Source of the DNA: Melioribacter sp051488665
Lineage (GTDB): Bacteria > Bacteroidota > Ignavibacteria > Ignavibacteriales > Melioribacteraceae
Length of the DNA stretch: 64,000 bases
Reading direction: 5' to 3'
NCBI RefSeq assembly: GCF_051488665.1
Contig: NZ_JBPSEG010000010.1
Span: 1 to 64,000 of the forward strand
A model generated the notes under the pieces. It was not told where the DNA came from. It did not search any database and saw only the letters and a program-made list of their open reading frames with translations. Below are positions 8,791 through 17,930 of this stretch, piece by piece. The stretch's first letter is position 1. Each line of letters starts with the position of its first letter. The position numbers were made by a program, and so were the translations under genes.

Positions 8791-10005
8791 ATGTTCTCCT
8801 TCTTCGTCGCCGGCAAATATATCAAATCGTACCGTAAGTCGAGATTTATCTCCTCGATTTCGGCTATTGCTTCTGCGGGCATAGCTGTCGGAATGGCGGT
8901 GGTAATTATTGCGCTGACGGTTCTCGACGGCTTCGAAAAAGTAGTCTCGGAAAAAATCGTAACTCTAAACGCGCACGTCAAAATTACCGGTTTCGGGAAC
9001 CGCAACCTGCCTTCTCCAGAATCCCTTATTACTGAAATAGAAAAAAAATTCGGCGACAAAATTAATAATATCGAACCGTTCATTTCGAAACTTGTATTGG
9101 TTAAGTCGAAAAAATTTGCGGACGGAATTACTGTAACCGGACTCGACTTCGAAGGTCTTCGCAGAAATATCGGAGCTTATTTAATCGAAGGTTCAATCGA
9201 CAGTCTGGGAGAAAACGATATAATTATCGGCAGAAAACTTTCGGAAAAACTGCGGGTAAAATTAAACGATAAATTAACTCTTTTTACTGTCTACGGAGAA
9301 GAAATTCCTTCGCCCGCCTCGCCGCCCGCTATTGACGTTTTCAGAGTCGCCGGTATCTTCGAAAGCGGCATGTCGGAATACGACGACCTGAACGCCTATA
9401 TCCGTTTCGACAAAGCTTCGGAATTTTTCGGTATGTTCGGCAGAATCTCGGGTTACAATATTCAACTGAAAAACATCGACGACATCGAACCGATTACGGA
9501 AGAGTTGCAGGATTATTTGGGATATCCTTATTACGTCCGTTCTGTATTCCAGATTTATCAGAATATTTTTACTTGGATCGACCTTCAGAAAGAACCGATT
9601 CCGATAGTTTTGGGATTAATAATTTTCGTCGCCGTATTTAATATTGTAGGAACTCTTTTAATGATTGTACTGGAAAAGACAAAAAGCATCGGAATACTGA
9701 GAACGCTCGGCGCAACGAGAAAAAAAATAACTTCGATTTTCCTTTTGCACGGATTCTACCTGACGACGATAGGAATTGTTTTCGGAAATTTTCTGGCGTA
9801 CATACTTACTCTGCTACAGATGAAATTCGATATCGTCAAACTGCCTGAGAATGTCTATTTCGTTACTCATGTTCCTCTTCATATCGATATTAATAATTAC
9901 CTGACGATCAGCTTCATAACCGCGTTGATATCCCTTATTACTTCGTTTATACCGGCGTATATTTCGTCAAAGATAGAAATTATTTCGGCAATTAAATTCG
10001 AATGA
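8791..10005 (+). CDS. lolC: Lipoprotein-releasing ABC transporter permease (LolC/LolE type)
   Basis: 404 residues from the ATG at 8791; a TTG nine bases earlier is in frame but less likely. The N-terminal transmembrane helix (about 20-45, AIASAGIAVGMAVVIIALTV) is followed by a large periplasmic MacB-like domain and an FtsX domain with three helices (about 260-395, including VFNIVGTLLMIVLEKTKSIG). This is the LolC/LolE architecture. The complex extracts outer-membrane lipoproteins from the inner membrane and passes them to LolA. The gene overlaps the next permease by 4 bases, giving translational coupling. Whether it is C or E cannot be settled here. Confidence 0.85.
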   Translation: MFSFFVAGKYIKSYRKSRFISSISAIASAGIAVGMAVVIIALTVLDGFEKVVSEKIVTLNAHVKITGFGNRNLPSPESLITEIEKKFGDKINNIEPFISKLVLVKSKKFADGITVTGLDFEGLRRNIGAYLIEGSIDSLGENDIIIGRKLSEKLRVKLNDKLTLFTVYGEEIPSPASPPAIDVFRVAGIFESGMSEYDDLNAYIRFDKASEFFGMFGRISGYNIQLKNIDDIEPITEELQDYLGYPYYVRSVFQIYQNIFTWIDLQKEPIPIVLGLIIFVAVFNIVGTLLMIVLEKTKSIGILRTLGATRKKITSIFLLHGFYLTTIGIVFGNFLAYILTLLQMKFDIVKLPENVYFVTHVPLHIDINNYLTISFITALISLITSFIPAYISSKIEIISAIKFE

Positions 10006-11234
10006 GAATGATTGAGTATTTCATAGCGAAACGATACCTGAAAGCCAAACACAGATTTAATCTAATAACGGTGATTTCCGCCCTTTCTGTCGGAGGAATA
10101 ACGATCGGCGTGGCGGCTTTGATAATTGTGCTGTCGGTTTTTAACGGTTTCGGCTCGCTGGTAAAATCGATACTTATTAGTTTCGATCCGCATCTCAGAA
10201 TTGTCGTTACCGGCAACGAAATGAGCGATAAAATCGAAGAAATTAATTCTTATTTGAAAAGCAATTCGGAAGTTAAAATTTTCTTTCCATACGTCGAAAG
10301 TAAAGTTATTGCATACAACAAAAGAAGTTACGAAATAATAAACCTCAAAGGAATTCCCGCCGAAAATCAGAGTCAAAACTGGGGGCTCAAAGAAAAAATC
10401 ATCAGCGGTCATTATGATTTGAAGAGCGGCGGCTTGGGTAAAATTATAATAGGACTCCCCCTTTCTTTGAGATTGTCGTTAGGGGTCGGAGACACTGTAA
10501 CCGTGACATCGGCGAGGAATATCGAAAAAATGATAACGAGTTTTTCGCTTCCCCGGTCGCAAAAATTTATAGTCGCCGGACTCTTTGAAACAAACAACAG
10601 GGACTACGACGTTTCTTACGCCTTTACTTCAATCGAGGAAGCAAAAAGACTTCTCGGATTCGGCGGCGAAATATCGGGTATCGACGTTCGCCTCGGCAAT
10701 ATTGAAAAATCGGAAGCCTTGAAGAAAAAATTGATAGACAAATTCGGAACCGATAATTTTTCGTTTTACACTTGGTACGATCTCCACAAAGACCTCTATA
10801 GTATAATGTCTGTAGAACGGTGGTCGGCTTATATTCTGTTGAGTTTAATAATTGCCGTAGCCACGTTCAATATTTTTGCATCGCTTACAATGACAGTCCT
10901 CGAAAAGAAAAAGGATATAGCGATATTGCGTTCGATGGGAGCCGATGCGAGCGCCGTGAGACGAATTTTTATGTACGAAGGATTGATGGTCGGTTTAATC
11001 GGAACCGCAGCGGGAATTATTCTTGGGCTGGCGGTTTGCTATTTGCAAATCCGATACAATTTTTATCCGCTCGATCCGACGAAATATATAATAAACGCAA
11101 TGCCGGTTAAAGTAATGATAACGGACATAATCGCAATCGGAGGCATGTCGCTGCTTTTAACTTTTCTGGCTTCGATTTATCCGGCTAAGCGCGCTTCAAA
11201 AACAAACATTATCGAGTCAATTAAATATGAATGA
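10002..11234 (+). CDS. lolE: Second lipoprotein-releasing ABC transporter permease (LolE/LolC type)
   Basis: 410 residues with the same architecture as its upstream neighbour: one N-terminal helix (about 25-50, VGGITIGVAALIIVLSVFNG), a periplasmic domain, then three C-terminal helices with the FtsX signature (VATFNIFASLTMTVLEKKKD, IAILRSMGA). The two permeases are related but clearly diverged, which points to a LolCDE heterodimer rather than the single-permease LolDF form. It overlaps the upstream gene by 4 bases and the ATPase gene by 8. Confidence 0.85.
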   Translation: MRMIEYFIAKRYLKAKHRFNLITVISALSVGGITIGVAALIIVLSVFNGFGSLVKSILISFDPHLRIVVTGNEMSDKIEEINSYLKSNSEVKIFFPYVESKVIAYNKRSYEIINLKGIPAENQSQNWGLKEKIISGHYDLKSGGLGKIIIGLPLSLRLSLGVGDTVTVTSARNIEKMITSFSLPRSQKFIVAGLFETNNRDYDVSYAFTSIEEAKRLLGFGGEISGIDVRLGNIEKSEALKKKLIDKFGTDNFSFYTWYDLHKDLYSIMSVERWSAYILLSLIIAVATFNIFASLTMTVLEKKKDIAILRSMGADASAVRRIFMYEGLMVGLIGTAAGIILGLAVCYLQIRYNFYPLDPTKYIINAMPVKVMITDIIAIGGMSLLLTFLASIYPAKRASKTNIIESIKYE

Positions 11235-11925
11235 GAAAATTATTGTCGCGGAAGGAATTCGGAAATCATTCAGGATTTCGAAAGACAAAAGTCTGGAAAT
11301 ATTAAAAGGAATATCGCTCGAAATCGAACCGGGTAAGATTACGGTTATTGTGGGAGCTTCGGGAGCGGGCAAAAGCACTCTGCTCCATATCTTGAGCGGA
11401 TTGGACAAACCGGACGAAGGCAAAATTTTAATCGACGGAAGCGACATATCGAAAATGAGCGATACTCAATTATCGAAATTCAGAAATAATAAAATCGGTT
11501 TTATATTTCAATTTCATCACTTGCTGCCCGAATTTACGGCGGAAGAAAATGTTGCAATACCGATGATGCTCGACGGAAAGGCCTACGGCAAAGCCGTGGA
11601 ACGCAGCCGGGAATTATTAAAAATGGTGGGACTATCCCACAGGTCGACTCATAAACCGTCCGAGCTTTCCGGCGGCGAACAGCAACGGGTAGCCGTAGCC
11701 CGCGCTCTTGCAAATAATCCGTCAATTATATTTGCCGACGAACCGACGGGAAATCTCGATTCGGCTAACGGCGAAATCATTCATTCCCTTTTCACCGAAC
11801 TGAAAAATAATCACGGCTATACGTTTCTCGTCGTAAGCCACAATCCTGAATTGATAAAGCTTGGCGACATAGTCCACGAAATCAAAGACGGCACAATAAT
11901 AGACGGAAATTTAAGTCCACAATAA
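11227..11925 (+). CDS. lolD: Lipoprotein-releasing ABC transporter ATPase
   Basis: 232 residues. Walker A GASGAGKST (43-51), Q-loop in FQFHHLLPEF, signature LSGGEQQRV (about 147-155), Walker B IIFADEP (about 168-174) followed by TGNLD, and H-loop in VVSHN. The HHLLPEFTAEENV stretch after the Q-loop is typical of LolD. It powers the two permeases directly upstream. Length and motifs are complete. After the stop, about 90 bases lead to fur. Confidence 0.9.
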   Translation: MNEKIIVAEGIRKSFRISKDKSLEILKGISLEIEPGKITVIVGASGAGKSTLLHILSGLDKPDEGKILIDGSDISKMSDTQLSKFRNNKIGFIFQFHHLLPEFTAEENVAIPMMLDGKAYGKAVERSRELLKMVGLSHRSTHKPSELSGGEQQRVAVARALANNPSIIFADEPTGNLDSANGEIIHSLFTELKNNHGYTFLVVSHNPELIKLGDIVHEIKDGTIIDGNLSPQ

Positions 11926-11984
11926 TTTTCCCGAAAATAAGACATAGACATTTGCTTTTTTAAGAACAAGTAAGTAATTTTATA

Positions 11985-11997
11985 TAGACTTAATCTA
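11985..11997. promoter_or_regulatory. Inverted repeat upstream of fur-feoAB
   Basis: TAGACTTAATCTA is a near-perfect 13-bp inverted repeat about 20 bases before the fur start codon. Its place suggests an operator for autoregulation by a Fur-like or other metal regulator. It does not match the classical 19-bp Fur box, so this is tentative. Confidence 0.3.
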
Positions 11998-12017
11998 AAT
12001 TATATGCAAAAATTATT

Positions 12018-12476
12018 ATGTCGGTAAATTTAAACGAAGCGCACGAAGTTTTTCGCAAGTATCTGAAACAGGAGAAGCACAGGGTAACTCCGGAAAGATT
12101 CGAAGTTCTCGATTTCGCATTGAAATACGAAGGACATTTCGGAGCCGACGAACTCTATCTGAGAATGAAAAACAACAAATCGAACGTCTCGAGAGCTACA
12201 GTTTATAACACACTCGAGTTACTCGCCGCATGCGAACTTCTGGCTAAACGAAACTTCGGAGAAAACAAAACCCGTTACGAATCGAACTACGGGAGAAAAT
12301 CGCACGACCATCTGATATGCATTAACTGCGGAGCAATCAAAGAATTTACGGAACCCGAAATCGAAGAGATTGTAGCTCAGGTGGCTAAGAAGCTCGGTTT
12401 CAAACCGCAAGGTCATTCATTTAATATTTTCGGAAAGTGCAACAATGCTAACTGCAAACATAAAGACAATGAATAA
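12018..12476 (+). CDS. fur: Fur-family metal-dependent transcriptional regulator
   Basis: 152 residues. N-terminal winged helix (about 15-85, with VTPERFEVLDFAL and the recognition region SRATVYNTLELL), then the dimerisation/metal domain with HDH (96-98), the Cys pair C101/C104 (CINC) and a second pair C141/C146 (CNNANC), the structural zinc ligands of Fur proteins. It represses iron-uptake genes when loaded with Fe(II). It overlaps feoA and leads a fur-feoA-feoB transcript, so it probably controls its own operon. Confidence 0.9.
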   Translation: MSVNLNEAHEVFRKYLKQEKHRVTPERFEVLDFALKYEGHFGADELYLRMKNNKSNVSRATVYNTLELLAACELLAKRNFGENKTRYESNYGRKSHDHLICINCGAIKEFTEPEIEEIVAQVAKKLGFKPQGHSFNIFGKCNNANCKHKDNE

Positions 12477-12696
12477 TATTACTCTCGATAAAGCGCGTAA
12501 AGGAAATTTGATTACGATCGTCAACTTGCCCGGCGGAGAAATAAACGCCCAGTTGATTCGAATCGGTATTGCCGAAGGCGAAACTTTAGTATGCCTTCAA
12601 CGCCTTCCCGGCGGTACGATTATTTTACAGAAAAACAGACAGGAAATTGCCGTAGGCTACGACCTGGCAAAAAATATTAAAATTATTCTGCGGTAA
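12469..12696 (+). CDS. feoA: FeoA-like SH3 domain protein
   Basis: 75 residues from the ATG at 12469, which overlaps the last codons of fur (ATGAATAA). An upstream in-frame ATG at 12445 would lie deeper in fur and is less likely. The motif MNNITLDKARKG then IRIGIAEGETLVCLQRLPGG and a Gly-Tyr-Asp-Leu-Ala end are typical of FeoA, the small SH3-fold cytosolic partner of the ferrous iron transporter FeoB. It stops 2 bases before feoB. Confidence 0.9.
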   Translation: MNNITLDKARKGNLITIVNLPGGEINAQLIRIGIAEGETLVCLQRLPGGTIILQKNRQEIAVGYDLAKNIKIILR

Positions 12697-12698
12697 AT

Positions 12699-14723
12699 AT
12701 GAAATCTGATAATATTGTTAACATTAATTCTCAACTTTCGAACGTCGACATCGATATAAAACACGTCCAAACCGAAAAGGTTGTTCTGGTAGGAAATCCC
12801 AACGTCGGTAAATCGTGCGTATTCAATTATCTGAGCGGAAAATATGTCGACGTTTCCAATTATCCCGGCACGACTGTTTCAATTACGCGCTGCAATTATA
12901 AAGGCAAAAAAGTCTACGATACACCCGGCATCTACGGCGTTTCTTCTTTCAACGAAGAAGAAAAAGTCGCTAAAGATATTATCCTGGAAGGCGACATAGT
13001 AATTAATATTGTAAACGCCCTCCACCTCGAACGCGACTTGTTTCTTACTCTTCAATTAATCGACATGGGCAAAAAAGTTTCCCTCATTCTCAATTTTGCT
13101 GACGAGCTCAAAAAAAGAAAGATTAAGATCGACACGCAAAAGTTATCCGAACTGCTTGGAATAGAGGTCTACGAAACTGCGGCTGTTAATAAAGCGGGAC
13201 TCGACCAGATCGACAAAGCTATCGAAAACGCCCGCGTCGGGAACCAGCAGCTCGATTTGCACTTCCTGCTGCAGCAGTTTACGGACGAAGGAATTCCGCA
13301 GGCTGAAGCTTTATTGATACTCGAAGGCGACGAGTTTACGGCGAATAAATACAACAAACCGATTAATAAAGACGAGCGCGAGAAAATTTATATTACGCGA
13401 CGAAACCGCGTAAACGAAATTATCGATATTGTAGAACACGAAGATTCCAGAAAAGGCGAAATCTCGAATCTGCTTGGTAGAATGTCGCTTAATCCGATAA
13501 CCGGCATTCCGATATTGTTGGCAATTTTAACTCTTGTTTATTTCTTCATCGGAGATTTCATATCGCAGCGGGTAGTCGATTTTACTGAAAATACGGTCGG
13601 CGTCGGAATCGTGGAATACAACATTAAATCATTCGTTTCGAACTACGCTTCGTCGATTATCGACGTTGAAATTCTCGACGAAAATGAAAATTTAATCGAC
13701 AAAAAGATTTATAATTTTCCCGACGGTATGAACGCCAATACCGATTTAAAATCCGACTTCGAAAACTTTTCTTCTCAGCCCGGAGCGCAAACTACATTTC
13801 ATTATTCCAATCCGATAGTAAAATTGTTTTTCGGCGAATTCGGCGTTATAACTATGACTACTACATACCTCCTTTTCCTTTTGCTGCCGCTCGTAATCGG
13901 ATTCTATTTTGTAATGGCTCTGTTGGAAGACAGCGGTTATCTGCCGCGTCTGGCTACGATGCTCGACAGAACATTTAATAAAATCGGATTAAACGGGAAA
14001 GCCGTCATACCGATCATTCTGGGTTTCGGATGTATAACAATGGCTAATATTACAACCCGTCTGCTCGGTTCGGAACGGGAAAAGTCGATAGCTACGGCAA
14101 TCTTGCAATTCGTTATACCCTGCTCGGCACAGCTTGCGGTTATTACGGTTCTTTTAAGCGGAGCCGGATTAGTCCCGCTATTGATTTTTATCGGCGTTAT
14201 CGGCTCGGTGTTAATAATATTGTCTACGGTTTTGAATAAATTGATTCCCGGTCAAAGTTCGCCTCTTCTAATCGATCTTCCCATCATGCGATTACCGAAA
14301 ATTACGAATGTGTTCAAAAAGATGGCGTACAGAAGTTACGGCTTTATGAAAGAAGCCGGATTCTGGTTCTTCGTAGGCGCTCTGGCTGTCGGCGTAATGG
14401 ACATAACAGGATTATTGACGGTCTGGCAGGATATCCTTGCGCCGTTGACAACTCACTGGCTCAAGCTTCCCAAAGAAGCTGCCAATGCATTCGTTATGGG
14501 TATGGTAAGACGGGATTTCGGAGCCGCCGGACTTTTTGCGATGAATCTTACCGTTATGCAAATTACAGTCGCCATAATAACAATAACGCTTTTCACGCCT
14601 TGCATTGCGTCTTTCGTTGTGATGCTAAAAGAACGCGGCTGGAAAGAAGGTTTAACTATCTGGTTGGGCACGTGGGTTACCGCATTCTTTATCGGCGGTC
14701 TGGTAGCTCAGTTTATAGTTTAA
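12699..14723 (+). CDS. feoB: Ferrous iron transporter FeoB
   Basis: 674 residues. After a ~25-residue N-terminal extension comes the G domain: G1 GNPNVGKS (32-39), G2/G3 region YPGTT and DTPG, G4 NFAD. A helical GDI domain follows, then membrane segments with the Gate motifs (for example IPIILGFGCITMANI and IPCSAQLAVI). It moves Fe(II) across the inner membrane with GTP binding. Between helices 1 and 2 (about residues 285-380) there is a hydrophilic stretch containing LDENENLIDKK. It lies in the fur-feoA-feoB operon. Somewhat shorter than the E. coli protein, but complete. Confidence 0.93.
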   Translation: MKSDNIVNINSQLSNVDIDIKHVQTEKVVLVGNPNVGKSCVFNYLSGKYVDVSNYPGTTVSITRCNYKGKKVYDTPGIYGVSSFNEEEKVAKDIILEGDIVINIVNALHLERDLFLTLQLIDMGKKVSLILNFADELKKRKIKIDTQKLSELLGIEVYETAAVNKAGLDQIDKAIENARVGNQQLDLHFLLQQFTDEGIPQAEALLILEGDEFTANKYNKPINKDEREKIYITRRNRVNEIIDIVEHEDSRKGEISNLLGRMSLNPITGIPILLAILTLVYFFIGDFISQRVVDFTENTVGVGIVEYNIKSFVSNYASSIIDVEILDENENLIDKKIYNFPDGMNANTDLKSDFENFSSQPGAQTTFHYSNPIVKLFFGEFGVITMTTTYLLFLLLPLVIGFYFVMALLEDSGYLPRLATMLDRTFNKIGLNGKAVIPIILGFGCITMANITTRLLGSEREKSIATAILQFVIPCSAQLAVITVLLSGAGLVPLLIFIGVIGSVLIILSTVLNKLIPGQSSPLLIDLPIMRLPKITNVFKKMAYRSYGFMKEAGFWFFVGALAVGVMDITGLLTVWQDILAPLTTHWLKLPKEAANAFVMGMVRRDFGAAGLFAMNLTVMQITVAIITITLFTPCIASFVVMLKERGWKEGLTIWLGTWVTAFFIGGLVAQFIV

Positions 14724-14733
14724 GAGAAAAAAT

Positions 14734-15456
14734 ATGAAGCAAAAGAACCTACATCAATATCCTTTGGTATGGCGTAAAGACGATTTCTTCATTAAAATTT
14801 ACAGTTCGATTCCAAACGTATCGACAGGAATACTTCTCACAACCAGCAAAACGGCATTCATAATCGATCCGGGCGACGGCATATTGCGCGATCTGACTAA
14901 AGACGTCGGACCGGAAACCATATTGAGAGTATCGGATATTTTCATCAGCCACGGACATCACGACCACGTCGGCGGCGTTTGGTCTTTATTGACGTACTGG
15001 TCGGTTCTGCGCCGTAAAACTCCCCTGTCAATCTATTATCCCGAAGGATGCGTCGAAATAGAGAGTATTTATAAGGCTTTCAACGAAGTCTACGGCAAGG
15101 AACTTTCTTATAAGATAACTCTTAAACCGATTTCCGATCAAAAAGCGTTTACAAGAAATTCCGTAAGAATAAAACCTTTTAAAGTTAATCACAGAGAATT
15201 AAATCCCGACGGGACAAGCGCAGAAATACCGTCTCTCGGTTTTAAATATTACTACGATTCGAAATCAATATGTTACGGCGGCGATACTGCGTATTGCGAA
15301 AATCTTGTTAAGATGGCAAAAGGAAGCGACCTGGCGATAATCGAAGCAGGCGCTTTAGACGAAGAATCGACCGATCTGCATATGACAATAACGCAAGCCA
15401 AAGAAATTGGCAAAACCGCCAGGGAATTCTTCCTTGTCCACGTACCCGAAGAATAA
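14734..15456 (+). CDS. Metallo-beta-lactamase-fold hydrolase
   Basis: 240 residues. The zinc motif SHGHHDHVGG (about 72-81) is the H-x-H-x-D-H signature, followed by a second-shell His in KVNHRE, an Asp in YGGDTAYCE and a C-terminal His in HVPEE. The closest general look is of RNase Z/beta-lactamase-like hydrolases. Substrate unknown. It starts 10 bases after feoB, so it may be transcribed with the iron operon, and is followed 13 bases later by the M28 peptidase. Confidence 0.75.
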   Translation: MKQKNLHQYPLVWRKDDFFIKIYSSIPNVSTGILLTTSKTAFIIDPGDGILRDLTKDVGPETILRVSDIFISHGHHDHVGGVWSLLTYWSVLRRKTPLSIYYPEGCVEIESIYKAFNEVYGKELSYKITLKPISDQKAFTRNSVRIKPFKVNHRELNPDGTSAEIPSLGFKYYYDSKSICYGGDTAYCENLVKMAKGSDLAIIEAGALDEESTDLHMTITQAKEIGKTAREFFLVHVPEE

Positions 15457-15469
15457 AACGAGGTATGAT

Positions 15470-17257
15470 ATGAAAAAGATTTTACTCTTCTTGCTGATTC
15501 TCCCCGCATTTATAAGCGCGCAAAAAAAATGGTCTGATCCTTCAATCTCCGTAAAAGATTTAAAGGCTCATCTTTATTATTTGGCGTCCGACGATATGAA
15601 AGGCAGATTTTCCGGATCGCCGGAAGAGAGAATTGCCGCCGATTATATCAGGAATCAATTCGAATCGTACGGTTTGGAACCGCTGTTCGACGGTAATTAT
15701 TTCCAGGATTTTCCGTTTGTCGAAAGGCTCGAACTAACATCGAATAACAGCGCGGAATTAAATATTAACGAGCATAAAGTATCATTAAAAATAAACGAGG
15801 ACTTTACTACCGTTTCTTTTTCCGGCAGGTCAAAATTAAAAGCTCCGCTTGTATTTGCAGGCTACGGCATCTCCTCGGCAAATCTCGAATACGACGATTA
15901 TAAATCGATCGACGTTAAGGACAAAATCGTAATAATATTAAGAGACCATCCGGAACATGATTCCGCTCATTCTGAATTCGACAGATACGCTTCGTTGAGG
16001 AGCAAAGCTTCCATTGCGCGCGATAAAGGCGCTGCGGGAATAATTTTCGTCAACGGATATTTTCCCTCCGACGACGACAATCTTGTCGAATTAAGATACG
16101 ACGGAGCTCCGGCTATAAACGATTTCCCCGTTATTCAGGTAAAAAGAAATATTATAGAAAATTTATTCAGAGCAAATAATCTCGACCTGAAAGCAATCCA
16201 GAAAAAAATCGATTCGACCAAACAAGGCAATCCGGTAGAATTAAAAAATTGCACAGCGGAAATACAAACCGAAGTAAAGGAAATTATAAGCAGCGCCAGA
16301 AACGTCGGCGGATTATTAAAGAGCAAATCGGGCAGCGACGAATATATTGTAGTCGGCGCCCATTTCGATCATCTCGGTATCGATCAGTTGAAATCTTCTT
16401 CGATGTACAGAGGCAGCGACAGGCAGATTCATAACGGAGCCGACGACAACGCCTCTGGTACTTCTGCTATGCTCGAACTTGCCGAAGCGCTTGCCGCCAA
16501 TCAACCGGAATTGAAAAGGAATATTATATTTCTCGCTTTTTCCGGCGAAGAACTCGGTATTCTCGGTTCGACTTATTTTACGAATAATTCGCCCGTTCCT
16601 CTCGACAAAATTATTGCAATGGTCAATATGGATATGGTTGGCAGGTTGAACGAAGAGAATTCATTAACTGTTATCGGAGCCGGAACATCCTCCGCGTGGA
16701 AACCTTTGCTAAACGAAAAAAACAAATACGATTTAAAACTTACTTTCGACGACGCAGGAACGGGCGGCAGCGACCATCAGGCTTTTTCGAATAAAAACAT
16801 ACCGGTACTCTTTTTCTTTACGGGCACTCATTCCGATTACCATAAACCTTCCGACGATGCGGACAAAATTAATTACGAAGGCGAAAAGAAAATCGTTAGC
16901 TACATTTTCGACGTAATTAATGGAATCGACAAACTCGAAGAAAAACCGGATTATGTTAAAGTTGAAGCCCCGACTAACAGACGCATCGGCAAATCGAGAG
17001 TCTATGTAGGAACCGTGCCGGAATTCGGATATAACGGCGAAGGATATAAATTGTCCGGAGTTACGGACGGAAGTCCGGCTGCCAAAGCGGGCTTGATGAG
17101 CGGCGATATTATTATTCGATTCGGCGCTCAAAAAATAAGCAATATTTACGATTTTATGCGCGCAATGGCGGAATATAAACCCGGCGACCAAGTCGAAGTT
17201 GCAGTACTCCGAGACGGCAAGGAAATGAAATTTATTGTCGACCTGGTTGCAAAGTGA
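15470..17257 (+). CDS. Secreted M28-family zinc aminopeptidase with PA and PDZ domains
   Basis: 595 residues from the ATG at 15470, chosen because GAGG lies just upstream and a signal peptide (about 1-18, ending FISA) follows directly; a longer in-frame start at 15407 would lose it. A PA domain spans about 100-250. The peptidase core has zinc ligands and catalytic residues in GAHFDHLG, NGADDNASGT, FSGEELG, VNMDMVG and GGSDHQAF. A PDZ domain occupies about 500-595 (SPAAKAGLMSGDIIIRFG). It probably releases N-terminal amino acids from peptides outside the inner membrane. The stop is followed at once by the repeat field. Confidence 0.88.
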   Translation: MKKILLFLLILPAFISAQKKWSDPSISVKDLKAHLYYLASDDMKGRFSGSPEERIAADYIRNQFESYGLEPLFDGNYFQDFPFVERLELTSNNSAELNINEHKVSLKINEDFTTVSFSGRSKLKAPLVFAGYGISSANLEYDDYKSIDVKDKIVIILRDHPEHDSAHSEFDRYASLRSKASIARDKGAAGIIFVNGYFPSDDDNLVELRYDGAPAINDFPVIQVKRNIIENLFRANNLDLKAIQKKIDSTKQGNPVELKNCTAEIQTEVKEIISSARNVGGLLKSKSGSDEYIVVGAHFDHLGIDQLKSSSMYRGSDRQIHNGADDNASGTSAMLELAEALAANQPELKRNIIFLAFSGEELGILGSTYFTNNSPVPLDKIIAMVNMDMVGRLNEENSLTVIGAGTSSAWKPLLNEKNKYDLKLTFDDAGTGGSDHQAFSNKNIPVLFFFTGTHSDYHKPSDDADKINYEGEKKIVSYIFDVINGIDKLEEKPDYVKVEAPTNRRIGKSRVYVGTVPEFGYNGEGYKLSGVTDGSPAAKAGLMSGDIIIRFGAQKISNIYDFMRAMAEYKPGDQVEVAVLRDGKEMKFIVDLVAK

Positions 17258-17930
17258 TTTTTTTTAGGGATTAGGGATTAGTGGTTAGGGATTAGTGAAC
17301 TGTCATACTGAGTCCCGCTTTAGCGGGTGAAGTATCTCTTAGTCAGAGAAGTAAAGCAAAAAGTCTCTGTCAGATTATTCGTCAATCACTTGGCGTTCTT
17401 AGTTTTGGGATTTTGATGTTCTTGGTAATTTGCAATCTTGTAATCTTGGTAATTTGGCAATAGACAAAATCGAAACCGGCTGTTATCTATTCGTCTTTGC
17501 AACTCCACAGTATACGGGGAAAGCAAACTCTCAAATATTATTAACCGCTAAGGGCGCAGAGAACGCAAAGTTCTTATACAACAATTGTCATACTGAGTCC
17601 CGCTTTAGCGGGCGAAGTATCTCTTGGTCAGTTAATTAAATCAAATATCACTTAGATTCTACGTCGTCCCGACTACGTCGGGACTTCTCAGAGTTAGGGA
17701 TTAGGGACTGGAAAATTGTCATACTGACCCCGCTGCAGGCGGGGGGAAGTATCTTTTAGTCAGAGAAGTAAAGCAAAAAGTCTCTGTCAGATTATTCGTC
17801 AATCACTTGGCGTTCTTAGTTCTTGGTAATTTGTAATCTTGCAATCTTTGTAATTTGTAATTTTGTAATCTTGATAATTTGTAATCTCGGCAATCTTGGT
17901 AATTTTCTAATCCCCAAAAACCTTCCAATC
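17258..17930. repeat. Intergenic field of modular repeats
   Basis: No gene. The field holds TTAGGGA-type heptamers (17267-17297), three copies of the hairpin module GTCATACTGA-core-GAAGTATCTC (17302-17340, 17588-17625, 17717-17757) with cores CCCGC-TTTA-GCGGG and CCCCGC-TGCAG-GCGGGG, an AACCGCTAAGGGCG module (17541-17570), and TTGGTAATTTGCAATC tracts (17418-17460, 17820-17910). The short ORFs read through it are repeat translations. The same modules recur in other gaps of the window. Confidence 0.85.

Noticed and set aside
11985..11997. Calling the inverted repeat before fur a true Fur box
   Set aside because: It fits only a 13-bp inverted repeat, not the 19-bp consensus, so it is listed only as a candidate operator.
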